Origin: Pagrus major
Lineage: Eukaryota; Chordata; Actinopteri; Spariformes; Sparidae
Length of the DNA stretch: 64,000 bases
Assembly: GCF_040436345.1 (NCBI RefSeq)
Contig: NC_133232.1
Location: 16,000,220 to 16,064,219 of the forward strand
Direction: 5' to 3'
Part shown: piece after piece, positions 48,794-60,253 of the stretch
Numbering within the stretch: position 1 is the first letter of the stretch
Layout of the letters: each line of letters begins with the position of its first letter
Program-made: the position numbers and the translations under genes
The notes under the pieces: generated by a model
Databases searched by the model: none
Told to the model about the DNA's origin: nothing
Seen by the model: only the letters and a program-made list of their open reading frames with translations

Positions 48794-48799
48794 AATAAA
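48794..48799 (+). other. poly(A) signal AATAAA, distal
   Basis: In CACAATAAACAAGTG followed by T-rich sequence, about 1.65 kb after the enpp2 stop. Confidence 0.5.
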
Positions 48800-48800
48800 C

Positions 48801-50709
48801 AAGTGTTTTTATTAAATGAAGTGTGGTGCATATTAAGCTGGTCCAGCTGCTTTTAGGTCAGTCTGCACACAGCAGAGACTGAGACGTCGAAGTGGAGCAA
48901 TATGAACGTGATCAGTCCATCTACATTATTCTATGGTGAATGGAAATGTAATAGTAAATATTAAAATAAAACCTTAGTTACAGTACAAAGCAGCTTCATA
49001 TTCTTCCATATGAGACATCCTTCAACCAGTACATAGTATAAAAAAAATAAGATCTGTTTCACTACCCACTACTGTCACAATGTGGACACTCCTAGAGCCT
49101 GTTGTCAATGTAAAAACATCTCACTCGCTGCAGTTTCATTGACTTAAGCAATACGAGCATGTTTTCTGGAGAGAATATATGTGAATGCTAAGATCCCTAA
49201 CTGCTTGTGAAGCTGTCACATAGGAATGGCCAGAGGTAGGTCCCTATGGTGGCTAACTTTCCACCTCATTTGTTAGAGCAGAAAACAGGACATACAGTAT
49301 GGTTGTTTAAACTCACAATGTGTACTAGTGTGAGAAGGCGTCAAAGTATGTGCAGCAATTGACAGTCATGCAGTAGCAGAGGCATTCTGTCAGAGGTTGT
49401 AAAGTTGTAAATACATCCCCACACCAGTTTAATCTTATTCATGATTTTCCATCTTAAATCCTTGTTTAGATTTCTCACCCTGTGTGATGAAAAATGAATT
49501 GTGATATTTTTTAAATACATAGAAAGCATCTTCATGATTTCCATAATTTATAGGGATCCTACATTTAACATTGAATACTAAAATTAGGTAAATAAATACA
49601 TTAATACATTAGTCTTGTGAATTAATTTATTGATATTTCTTACAGTAAAGCAAGTGTGAGCATACATGGTCGCAGCACAGGCCTCTAAGTGGGTGACTGA
49701 CTACTTTTCTCCTCCTGATAGTGAATTTTTCATTTATATAATTCATATCTGTCTGTGAATTTCAATTAAAGTCACAGAGAGGTTGCATGCACAAGACTTC
49801 ATTACAGATCAGTGGATATGGATATGTGTAAAAATGGTTTTGTATCCTTTACAGTGTTTCTACAGCACTTTTACCTGCACATATCAATTCACACATTTTT
49901 TATGGGTTTGATCTTGTTAATTTGTGATTAACTACAATCAATGTAGGCCTATTTTATAGCCTTTATGTGTAATTCTGCAGTATATGTTATCTATTTGATA
50001 ACATTAGTTACAAGTTACTTTGCAGATTGCATCAGATCCAAAGTAGTGCATTTTTAAATTGATTTATTTTATCAGTAATTGGATAACAAAAATACTAATT
50101 TCGGCATTTAGAAAAATGCTGAATTTTAGATCAGATTGGCCACTTATAGTATAAAGTTTACCCATACACTAGCCCATATGTTTATTCGACCGTAAAATTC
50201 AACTTTACTTGTTTTTTTACTACTTAAGTAAATTAATTGCCAGAAAATGATTTTTGATACTGAAGTACATTTAATATCAGGTACTTTGAGACTTGTACTT
50301 GATTATCATTTGTATTGGGGTCCGTGCATGCCTTTCACTTTTACTGAATTAATATGTTGACATGATATCTTTACTTTTATTCCAATATGAATTTAAGGTA
50401 CTGTAGAACTGTAATTCAGGACCCACCTTGGGTGATTTATCAAATTCCTATAAAACAAGAATAAGAAGACTAATAAGAAGAATAAAAGTACATCATATGT
50501 TGCATCATATGGGGAAATGATAACAAAAGAAACAATAGGCCTACATAACACTGTGAAATACATAAAAAAAAGTGAAAGTTGTAAAGTTGTAAGTTGCTGT
50601 ACAATCTGAGAAATTGTTAGTGGGAGTTTAATTTACATATTTCCGTGGGGGTGTGAATGCAGCGTGGGAAGATTGTGAAATAGTGGAAAATACTGAATAC
50701 TGAACTGAA
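48801..50709. other. intergenic region between enpp2 and nod1
   Basis: AT-rich; no exon or named repeat recognised. Confidence 0.5.
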
Positions 50710-51496
50710 TACTGTCCCTGCTGCTGAAGACTGTCCCTGCTGCTGAAGACTGTCACCGCTACTGAAGACTGTCCCTGCTGCTGAAGACTGTCCCTGCTAC
50801 TGAATACTGAACTGAATACTGTCCCTGCTGCTGAAGACTGTCCCTGCTGCTGAAGACTGTCACTGCTGCTGAAGACTGTCCCTGCTGCTGAAGACTGTCA
50901 CCGCTGCTGAAGACTGTCCCTGCTACTGAAGACTGTCCCTGCTGCTGAAGACTGTCACTGCTGCTGAAGACTGTCCCTGCTGCTGAAGACTGTCACCGCT
51001 ACTGAAGACTGTCACCGCTACTGAAGACTGTCCCTGCTACTGAAGACTGTCACTGCTACTGAAGACTGTCCCTGCTACTGAAGACTGTCCCTGCTACTGA
51101 AGACTGTCCCTGCTACTGAAGACTGTCACCGCTGCTGAAGACTGTCACCGCTACTGAAGACTGTCACCGCTGCTGAAGACTGTCCCTGCTACTGAAGACT
51201 GTCACCGCTACTGAAGACTGTCACCGCTACTGAAGACTGTCACCGCTACTGAAGACTGTCCCTGCTACTGAAGACTGTCACCGCTGCTGAAGACTGTCCC
51301 TGCTACTGAAGACTGTCACTGCTGCTGAAGACTGTCCCTGCTACTGAAGACTGTCACCGCTGCTGAAGACTGTCCCTGCTACTGAAGACTGTCACCGCTA
51401 CTGAAGACTGTCACCGCTACTGAAGACTGTCACCGCTGCTGAAGACTGTCCCTGCTGCTGAAGACTGTCCCTGCTGCTGAAGACTGTCCCTGCTGC
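50710..51496. repeat. 19-bp minisatellite upstream of nod1
   Basis: About 41 head-to-tail copies of ACTGTCCCTGCTGCTGAAG. Units vary at two places: CCCTG, CACCG or CACTG, followed by CTGCTG or CTACTG, so the array is a mosaic of a few variants. There are no unique spacers. Confidence 0.97.
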
Positions 51497-51786
51497 AGCA
51501 GAGCTTCCTCTGGACGGCTGTCAGCGGGTAGGTGGGTGTGGTGAACAGAAAGTGTCTCACTGAGCTTTCATGCCACTGAACGATAGCTGGTTCCTGTTTA
51601 TGTGAAAGTCAGTGCTCACGGGGCTTTGGTGCGGACTCCACACATGGTAGAAGTCCTTTTTTATTACGTAGCATTATGTTTGTGACGCTTCACTTCGCTT
51701 TTATAACACGCAAAACAAACACAGGTTAGCCGAGGCTAATGACGCGACAAGCTATTTTATTATGCCTAACTTTCAGTTCGCCGCAA

Positions 51787-51795
51787 ACTTCCGGT
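51787..51795 (-). promoter_or_regulatory. ETS-type site in putative nod1 promoter
   Basis: ACTTCCGGT (reverse ACCGGAAGT) is a canonical ETS core motif in a locally GC-richer stretch about 610 bases before the nod1 ATG. A donor-like GAG|GTGCGT at 51921 and an acceptor CCCACACAG at 52385 allow a 5' UTR exon between them. Confidence 0.35.
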
Positions 51796-52405
51796 GTTCT
51801 TTCAGCAAGTCGTTGGAGTTAAATTCGGAGAAAGACATTTATGACAATTGACAGTTCATAGTAAATTATGACAAAGGATTTCAGATGTCTGATTCACGTT
51901 ACTAACCGGTTCTTTACTGAGGTGCGTCATTTGGTAACAATAGGTACGATGAAGGGATTAAGGATACTGCTGTGGCACAAAAGGAGAACTGTGGTCAAAT
52001 ACTGGTTATTACTTAACGACTTAACTAGCAGCATTAGGCTGTCAGAGAGAAGTAAACAACCTTTGGACTGCTGTCAAGTCAAACTAAGTTATTGTCACAC
52101 GCTGTATTTGTGTATTTACTGTATGCTGATATGACATGTGATATGATATGTTCAGGCTCCGGTCATGTGCCTCCTGCCTAATGAGGGCTCTTATTCAGAC
52201 ATCTAAACATATTGTCTCTACTCACGAAAACACAATTATCTTTGGATGTTATTATGTGTTTTTCATTGTAATTGACTCATTGTTGGATGTCTAAAATGAG
52301 CTTATTTATAGGGTTAAGTGAGATCATCTTTTGCTTTAACGGCTCATAGTACAGTGTACCTGTCCTGTCATGTTATCCCACACAGCTGACTGGTGGGCAG
52401 TAAAT

Positions 52406-52582
52406 ATGGGTCAGAGCAAAGAAGCCAAGATGTCGTGCCTCGACATCCTCACCTACCACAGAGAGCTGCTGGTGTCCAGGTTGAGGAGCATTCAGTGCAT
52501 CCTGGACAACCTGTCGGCCTGTGGCTTCCTCTGTGAAGAGGATGTTGAGATCATACAGAGAACTGCCACAAAGACAGAGCAG
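52406..52582 (+). CDS. nod1: nod1 exon 1 (coding), CARD N-terminal half
   Basis: The exon starts after a CCCACACAG acceptor at 52385. The first in-frame ATG inside it is 52406 (MGQSKEAKMSC); a second Met at 52430 is an alternative. YHRELLVSRLRSIQCILDNL matches the CARD of NOD1. Ends in phase 0. Confidence 0.9.
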
Positions 52583-55500
52583 GTAGGAAAACAAAAGGCA
52601 GTGAAACACTGGGGGTCAGTGTTTCACTGTCATTCAGCAAAATCATCAGAATATCCAATATGAAGTAGAAAGTTTGGGAAATTTAACCAACACTGACTTT
52701 TTGTTTTACAATCTTTTTAGGTGCGAAAAATCTTGGAGCTTGTCCAGTGCAAAGGGGAGGAGGCCTGTGAATATTTTATTTACATCATATATAAAGTATG
52801 TGATGCATACATAGACCTCCAGCCATGGTTGAAAGAGATCAACTACAACCCAAGTAATGAAACAGCGGTGATGAAAGTGGTTAACACAGATCCCAGTAAG
52901 TATCACAGTCACTAATGGTGCTCTGTGCCACTAATATGTTCTTTTTATGCTTCATAGATATAATGGGAGGGTGTTCGTGTCATTAAGAAGAGTTAGGCCA
53001 GTCTTAGTTTTGCTCTCTTAGACTATTGTAAGATAAACAACACTGTGTACCATCAAAACTGTTGACAAATGAGGAAAACATGACTCAGGTTTGCTGACAA
53101 TGTGATATTAGATAGAATGGTTAGAGATTGCAAACTGCTTGGAAATACACTCACTTACCAGTTTATTATGCATGTAGATTGAATGGGGCTGTTTTGATAT
53201 GAGAGGTGCTTCTGCATTTCAGTCCAGCCAATTTACATCATTGAGAATTGCAGCTCAAGTAGAGACTAGGAAGTTATGGTGGAATAATATGAACATCAGT
53301 CATCAGTCATTTTAAACTTCTACAGCACTTTTACCTGCACATAGTATCGTACATATATTTTATAGGTATACAGCTACACATCACAACAACACAACATCTA
53401 CACATTCCCCAATTCAACTAAAAACTGGAATCCTGCCACCACTGCTAAATGTATTTCATATAGGGATCATAAAGAGTCTGTCTTGTCATTCTTAAGCTGT
53501 ACATTAAAAATAAATAATAAATGTTGCCTGGGAAATACTCTTGGCAAGGTGTCAGTGTATGTGACACAATATGTGAAACAATACACACATAGGAAATTTG
53601 CACAGCATAGCCTTCCTGAGCAATCCTGACATTATAGTCAGATTATTGGGTTTTGGACTGTTGGGGAAAAAAGAAGCATTTGATAACATCAGTTTGGGCT
53701 CTGTGAAATTATGATGCATTTTGTAGACTGAGGGATTAATTGTCTAAAAGCTTCTACTGTAAGTTTCACTAATTCTCTGTGTACCTCCTCTAAGTCAGCA
53801 GGTATTGTTCAAAGTTGAGGCATGAGATGAGCCAGGACACCAACTTCATCATGTCATACGGCCAGAGAGAGGAGACCCGCCTGGAGGACTTGTACACTGA
53901 CACACTGATGGAACTGTTGAATGACTCCAATGAAAGTCTGGGCTTTTTGGAGAGTCTGGACCAGCTCCTGGGAGACCATGCTGCCTTCAATCCCCAAGGG
54001 GAAACCATCTACGTGATGGGGGACGCAGGTGTGGGAAAATCCATCCTCCTTCAGAAGCTCCAGAACCTCTGGTCCAAGAAAGAGCTGCAGACAGACGCCA
54101 TCTTCTTCTTTAAGTTCCGCTGCAGGATGTTCAGCATCTTCAAGGACACCGAGCAGGTCTCCCTCAGAGACCTTTTGTTCAAATACAACTGCTACCCAGA
54201 TCACGATCCAGACAATGATGTGTTTGATTACATCCTGCGCTTCCCTGAGAAGATTATTTTTACATTTGATGGCTATGATGAGATCCAGGATGATCTGGAC
54301 CTGATGAATGTACCTGAGGTGGTGTCACCTGAAGACAAGGCACACCCCCTCCAGCTGCTCATCAGCCTGCTCTGTGGGAAACTACTGAAGGGCTCCCAGA
54401 AGGTGCTGACGGCCCGGACAGGGATTGAGATCCAGAGTAGAGTGATCAAAAAAAAGGTGGCTCTGCGGGGCTTCTCCCCCACTCATCTGAAAACCTACGT
54501 TGATCTGCACTTTAAGGAGCAGGAGCACAGAGAGCTGCTGTCAGTCCAGCTGGATGCTAACCCCCACCTGTGCGGCCTGTGCTCCACCCCGCTGTTTTGC
54601 TGGATTGTATTCAAGAGCTTTAGGCACCTGAACACTGTGCACGATAGTTTCCATCTGCCTGAAACTTCCATTACACTCACAGACATCTTCCTCCTGCTGT
54701 CAGAGGTGTTCCTAAGCCGCTCAGCCTCACCTGCACCTTCTCTGCTGAAGAAAAGCACTCGGTGTGCCTCAGAGACATTTAAACGGGGGCTCAAGCCTCT
54801 CGCAGCTTTCGCTAAACTCGCACTTCAGGGTATGGAGAGAGGTAGCTTCATTTGCAGCCAGGAGGAGGTCACTGTGTGTGGCCTGACAGAGGAGGACCTG
54901 CCCCTGGGCTTTCTTAGACCCGTCAGCGTGTGTGATGCCAGTCAAAGCCCTGCTACATTTGAGTTCATCCACATCACCCTCCAGTCTTTTCTGGCTGCGT
55001 TTGCTCTTGTGTTGGACGAGCAGGCTGCTGCCAGCTCCATCCTCAAGTTCTTCACAGAGTGCAGCAGGAAAAGAGACTCATCCTGTCTGCCTTTTCACTC
55101 TTGTATCAGTGACTCTTCAAAGCCCAGTGAAAAGCAGCCATTTGCAACTAACGAACACCTCCAGTTCACTAATCTGTTCTTGTGTGGACTGCTGTCAAAG
55201 GCTCAACGCAGCCTGATGGAGCATCTGGTACCTCCGGTGTTATTAAAGAAAAAACAGGCCTTACTGAAATCCTACCTTTCCACCAGTGTGAAGTCCAGCC
55301 TCCGTGGCTTACCCCACTACGACAGTGGAGAGGGCAAGAAAGTCCATGTTATGCCTAACTTCCTGTGGACGCTGAGGTGCATCTTTGAGACAGGGAGCAA
55401 AGATATTGCTCAGATGACAGCCAGAGGTATCACAGCCGGCCTGATCAAGCTGGGTTACTGTAACGTGTTCTCAGGTGACTGCACCGCCATCAACTTTGTT

Positions 55501-58500
55501 CTGCAGCACCGTCAGAAACTCCTAGGGCTAGACATGGACAACAACAACATTAGTGACTATGGGGTGATGCAGCTTAAGCCCTCCTTCTGTAAAATGACAG
55601 TAGTGAGGTAAGTATAAATATAAACATGGTTTGAACTACCTTCTAATCTGTTTTGAAGAATATTAACACACATTTTATAAGGTATACAGTACAGTTGATG
55701 TATCACACTAATCACACTGCTCCTCTGCAGATTGTGTGTTAATCGCCTGACTGACAGCAGCATTGAGGTTCTTGCAGAGGAGCTATGTAAGCACAAAGTT
55801 GTGGAGGTCTTGGGGTGAGTATACATATTAATTGTTACAGTGTACTTGACACTAGGTAGTTTGCATTCCACTCATTTTCAAGATACATCAGTGGTGGAAG
55901 AAGTATTCAGATAGTTTACTCAAATAAAATAACTAATGTAACAGTCTAATATGTACACATTCAAGTATCAAAGTACAAGTATGAAAAGCACCCATACTTT
56001 TGTGCATGTTTCCTGTGCCTGAAGTAGTATCTTATATATGCGTTATTTGATTGTTAATACTGATGCATCAATGAGGCATCAATGTGCAAGAGCATTTTAC
56101 CTTTGTAGCTGGTTGAGGTGGAGCTGTAGATGCAGTTTAGTCCACCGGTTCCTAGCCTAAGGGACGAGCCCCTCTGAATGGTCACGAGATACATCTGTTG
56201 TGAGAGGATTATTGGATAAAAAAAAAAAAATAAGATTCTGCAATGTGATTAATTTGATGAACTTCTCTCTAATCTTTGGGAAATGTGTCTTGGAAACTGC
56301 TAACTTCTAGACATCTGAAATGTGACTAGCTGCCTCAACTTTTTCTATTTGATCACAAGCTAGAAACATTGGGAACCACTAGTTATATCTTTAAAAATGC
56401 CTTGTGTTTTATAAGATTAACATTTGCCTTTTTTTTTTTATCTTAATCTGAGAAGTAACTATTAACTGTTGCTGTAAAACAAATGTAGTGGCATGGTATC
56501 TAGCATTAAATAGCAATACTCAAGCAAAGTACGAATATCTTAAATTGCACTTGTACATTTTACATTGCAAGGTACAGTTCACCCCAAAATCAAAAAATGT
56601 ATAGTTTTGCTTTTACCTGTAGTGCTATTTATCCAACTAGAAAGTTGTATTAATATCAGTAGTTTTTAGTGAAATAAATGCCTTCAGTTGCTGTGGAGAT
56701 TTTGTCTCCTTCATCCTGAAAAGAGGAATGTTTCCTATAGAGCTTTCTATAGTGTAATCATTATACAGTATTTAGTTGATGTGATTTTATTCTATGCAAA
56801 TGTTAGCGGTACATCAAATTCACTAGCAAGTAAAGGCAGAGTGCTAACACAAAAAGCATCAGCGCTTCATAAAATTCATTTTTCTTGTTTTTCTGAGAGT
56901 AAAACAGAATATTTATTACCATAATTGATCTTTTTGCCCTCAGGCTATACAGCAATAACATCACAGATGTTGGAGCCAAGCTAGTTGCTCAGATAATTGA
57001 GGAATGCCCAAAGCTGCGAGTTGTCAAGTATGTTACTAACAAGATAAATTCGAAAATTATGATAATTATAAACAAGTAATATATCATGGACCTATGTCTC
57101 TTAAATTGATGTTGATATTACTTTGTCTTCAGGATTGGTAAAAACAACATCACTGCTGTTGGTGGGAAGTATTTGGCCAGCGCAATTCAGAAGAGCACTT
57201 CTATATTTGATGTGGGGTAAGACGTCGCTTCTGTAAAACTATTCTTATCACACTGTACTGTACTGTACTGGACTGTACTGTACTAGACTGTACTGTACTG
57301 TACTGTACTAGACTGTACTGGACTGGACTTTACTGTACTAGACTGTACTGTACTGTACTGTACTAGACTGTACTGGACTGGACTGTACTGTACTAGACTG
57401 TACTGTACTAGACTGTACTGGACTGTACTAGACTGTACTGTACTAGACTGTACTGTACTGTACTGGACTGGACTGTACTGTACTGGACTGTACTGTACTA
57501 GACTGTACTGTACTGTACTGTACTAGACTGTACTGGACTGGACTGTACTGTACTAGACTGTACTGTACTGTACTAGACTGTACTGTACTGGACTGTACTG
57601 TACTAGACTGTACTGTACTAGACTGTACTGTACTGTACTGTACTAGACTGTACTGTACTGGACTGTACTGTACTGTATTGTACTAGACTGTACTAGACTG
57701 TACTGGACTGGACTGGACTGTACTGTACTAGACTGTACTGTTCTAGACTGTACTGTACTGGACTGTACTGTACTAGACTGTACTGTTCTAGACTGTACTG
57801 TACTGGACTGTACTGTACTGTACTGTACTGTACTAGACTGTACTGGACTGGACTGTACTGTACTAGACTGTACTGTACTGGACTGTACTGTACTGTACTG
57901 TACTGTACTAGACTGTACTGGACTGGACTGTACTGTACTAGACTGTACTGTACTGGACTGTACTGTACTAGGCTGTACTGTTCTGTACTGTACTAGACTG
58001 TACTGTACTGTACTGGACTGGACTGTACTTTACTGTACTGTACTAGACTGTACAAATTTGACAAAACATTAGAATAGGTCCACGTTTTGGCTTACTTTAC
58101 AGACTACAGCCAAAAAAACATGTGTGGCTAAAGTGGGGTATTTTGGAGAGGAGTTGTTTGACTTGTTTAATTTTGACGTGTGTGTCTTTGAGGACAACAC
58201 TGGCCCAAGTAAGGCCACCCCTCTGTGTTTGTATGCTTCTTGACGCAGCTCTGATGACAGATTTGATGTTTTTTTCTTGCAGAATGTGGGGGAACACTAT
58301 CAGCGATGAGGGAGCAGAAGCATTTGCAGGAGCTTTGAGGCACCACCCAAAGCTTACCAACCTCAGGTGAGACCGCAGCTACCTACAAACGCAATAAAAA
58401 TACTGATTTAAACTCATTGATTAAATAGTCTTTTCGGTTTCTGTCTATAGTCTCTCAGCCAACTGCATCACTTCGGAAGGTGGAAAGTGCCTGGCAGAAG

Positions 58501-60253
58501 CACTGAAAGAGAACAGCGTCCTCAGGATATTCTGGTAGGCAGGTCACTTTGTTAGAGCCAAGTGATTTTTAGTGTTCCAACAGTACTACTCTTTTCATAT
58601 AAGTACATGCGTGTGCTGTTGTAGGCTGGTGCAGAATGAGTTGACTGATGATGCAGCTCCACACTTGGCTGAGTTGGTCCAAGCGAACACAGGTTTAAGC
58701 CACCTCTGGTAAGGAAAACACACACATGACCACATCACCATGAAGGAGACCTGTCGAGTCAGACATCGATTGTTACTCCCCTGCTTTGTGTTTGTCTGCA
58801 GGTTAATCAACAACCAGTTGACTGTGGACGGGATCAGACAGCTTGCTGAGGCTCTCACTCACAACTCAACAATCAAAGAGATATGGTGAGGGTCAGCTAT
58901 AATTCACACCAACTCTCAGGCATTTTCTTTGTTTCTCGGGGCCTCTGAATGGTGTGGAGCAACTTTAAATACAGATGTCTTGCAGCCTTCAGTGCTTAAT
59001 TTCTATCAGTCTTTAGTACATTTCAGAAAATTACAGAAAATTCTCAGCCTAGCAGTTATAGTGAGGCTATAGCCCTTGTCACACAGAGATTCCGCTTTAT
59101 TTCCACAAAGAAGGCTCGCCATTATGCCACCTTTGTTTGTTCACACTGAACCAAGCAGCGCCGGCTTAAAGTCGCTCCAGTGTGTCATTCTATTCATTCA
59201 GTCATTTTGACTCTCATGAGGAGGGATGCTGTTTTCTGGGGGAAAGCTCACTGAAGTCTCGGTCAGCCTGGCTCTGCTGCTGGGGACAGACGCTGTTTTT
59301 CTCGGCTTTTTCAAGTATAACTGCAATATTTTTTTTCCTCATAGTTGCCAAAGACACTACCAGTTACCACATTACTGTTGTTTGGTCCTGTAACGTTGCT
59401 CTGTGGGTTGAAGTATGGGACATTTCTCTTTAATTTGATGAGTGAAGGATCTGTTTAGCGGTTAGACTGTGAACACCATCAGACCGACACGCCCCTGTCC
59501 TGCGCTGCCGGCTTTTCCATTCACACAGACGCTGTCTCGCCTCTGCTGCAGCCCTGATACTACCTCCAGTGGCTGTCCGCCCATTCCGCCTCTGTAACTT
59601 TCACACAGCCGACATTTATTTCACTGTATATGCCTGGATATTTCCTGACTCTGAAAAGTCTTTGGTGCTGATGAGGCATTTCCCTCTTTCTCCTCCCTTC
59701 TTTGCTGCAGCTCTAAGATCTCTTTCTCATGTTTTTTTTATGCCTTTAAATAAGTTTGTGGTGTAGCCACAGTAGTGAACAGCCTTGTACACGCATCAAA
59801 TTGCGCAACATTTTCATTTACAGCTGTAAAAAAGCTTCAAATGATGCTCCTCTTTTGTTCAGCCATCATTGCCGGATGTTGGATTGAACTGGTGGTCAGG
59901 GTGTGCATCGGGGTGAGCTGCGCGTACATGAGTTGTGCACACAACAGGATAACAGAACAGAAGAAGGCTTGCATGTGTTCAAGACAACAGAACATTTTTA
60001 GACAGCTCTATCGATCAGAGTACTCGTTAATACAAATATGTCGATACAATGTAGAAAAGAGAAACTCGATCTTCAAAAGGCAGAGTGTATTGGTAGTATC
60101 GATCAAGTCCATTTCCATGTGTTCTTCCTCTGAGTGTATAAATGTGTTTTGAATGTGAATGTCTGATCTTGTTCCCGCAGCGTGAAAGGAAACCAGGTCT
60201 CTACAGAGGAAGAGCAACAGTTTGAGGCAGAGAAAAGGCTGCGGTTCCACTGA
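52406..60253 (+). CDS. nod1: nod1, whole coding span, 11 exons
   Basis: NOD1 is a cytosolic NOD-like receptor that senses peptidoglycan fragments containing meso-diaminopimelic acid and recruits RIPK2 through its CARD to activate NF-kB. Joined exons give 941 codons plus stop, against 953 in human. Order: CARD about 10-105, NACHT with Walker A GDAGVGKS at 193-200 and Walker B FTFDGYDE around 273-280, winged-helix and helical regions to about 690, then LRRs. All ten introns are GT-AG with compatible phases. No frameshift or missing catalytic motif is seen, so the gene looks intact. It follows enpp2 on the same strand, 5.3 kb after its stop. Confidence 0.97.
52721..52895 (+). CDS. nod1: nod1 exon 2, CARD C-terminal half
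   Basis: Phase 0 to 1. VRKILELVQCKGEEACEYF and DAYIDLQPWLKEI align with human VRKILDLVQSKGEEVSEFF and DAYVDLRPWLLEI. Confidence 0.96.
52896..53794 (+). other. nod1 intron 2
   Basis: No exon found. A short block at 53319-53345 resembles 49857-49885 (CTACAGCACTTTTACCTGCACAT), a minor dispersed repeat. Confidence 0.5.
53795..55607 (+). CDS. nod1: nod1 exon 3, NACHT domain
   Basis: A single 1813-nt exon, as in other vertebrate NOD1 genes. The acceptor is CTCTAAG, giving ISRY after the split codon. Walker A GDAGVGKS lies at 54019-54042, Walker B IIFTFDGYDE at 54253-54282, LTARTGIE at about 54406 and LRGFSPTHL at about 54463. FTNLFLCGLLSKA and the first LRR (LGLDMDNNNISDYGVMQL) lie near the end. 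Phase 1 to 2. Confidence 0.98.
55731..55814 (+). CDS. nod1: nod1 exon 4, LRR
   Basis: 84 nt, phase 2 to 2. Encodes LCVNRLTDSSIEVLAEELCK, one leucine-rich repeat. Confidence 0.95.
55815..56943 (+). other. nod1 intron 4
   Basis: Holds a MITE at about 56142-56385 (CCGGTTCCTAGCC to GGGAACCACTAG) related to the element at 24691. No exon. Confidence 0.5.
56944..57027 (+). CDS. nod1: nod1 exon 5, LRR
   Basis: 84 nt, phase 2 to 2. Encodes LYSNNITDVGAKLVAQIIEE, matching human LYNNQITDVGARYVTKILDE. Confidence 0.96.
57133..57216 (+). CDS. nod1: nod1 exon 6, LRR
   Basis: 84 nt, phase 2 to 2. Encodes IGKNNITAVGGKYLASAIQK. Its intron is almost filled by a pentanucleotide array. Confidence 0.96.
57251..58053. 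repeat. pentanucleotide satellite (ACTGT/ACTAG/ACTGG)n
   Basis: About 160 five-base units of form ACTNN, mainly ACTGT with interspersed ACTAG and ACTGG, often in blocks such as ACTGTACTAGACTGTACTGG. It occupies about three quarters of intron 6 and begins 34 bases after the donor. Confidence 0.97.
58283..58366 (+). CDS. nod1: nod1 exon 7, LRR
   Basis: 84 nt, phase 2 to 2. Encodes MWGNTISDEGAEAFAGALRH, matching human MWGNQVGDEGAKAFAEALRN. Confidence 0.96.
58451..58534 (+). CDS. nod1: nod1 exon 8, LRR
   Basis: 84 nt, phase 2 to 2. Encodes LSANCITSEGGKCLAEALKE. Confidence 0.96.
58625..58708 (+). CDS. nod1: nod1 exon 9, LRR
   Basis: 84 nt, phase 2 to 2. Encodes LVQNELTDDAAPHLAELVQA. Confidence 0.96.
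58802..58885 (+). CDS. nod1: nod1 exon 10, LRR
   Basis: 84 nt, phase 2 to 2. Encodes LINNQLTVDGIRQLAEALTH, matching human LIQNQITAKGTAQLADALQS. Confidence 0.96.
58886..60180 (+). other. nod1 intron 10
   Basis: No exon found. The first half holds the MITE at 59068-59625. Confidence 0.5.
59068..59625. repeat. MITE, inverted partner of 19164-19654
   Basis: It starts AGCCCTTGTCACACAGAGATTCC. The block CACTGAACCAAGCAGCGCCG is shared exactly with the reverse complement of the enpp2 intron 9 copy, and the right end shares CGCCTCTGTAACTTTCACAC. Confidence 0.75.
60181..60253 (+). CDS. nod1: nod1 exon 11, C-terminus
   Basis: Phase 2 in. Encodes VKGNQVSTEEEQQFEAEKRL and RFH before TGA, aligning with human NGNLIKPEEAKVYEDEKRI. 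Confidence 0.95.

Larger units (their letters stand above)
47139..48800 (+). other. enpp2 3' UTR (inferred extent)
   Basis: Non-coding sequence after the stop, with poly(A) signals at 47834 and 48794. The longer form would include direct-repeat copy B at 48130. The true end cannot be seen from sequence. Confidence 0.5.

Noticed and set aside
50710..51496. Regular repeats resembling a CRISPR array
   Set aside because: Units are contiguous 19-mers with no unique spacers, in a vertebrate genome. It is a minisatellite.
53790..54972. Several open frames antisense or out of frame to nod1 exon 3
   Set aside because: They are shadows of a long GC-richer coding exon whose + frame matches NOD1 throughout.
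57251..58053. Telomere- or centromere-like satellite
   Set aside because: The units are ACTNN pentamers, not TTAGGG, and they sit between two intact nod1 exons, so this is an intronic microsatellite.
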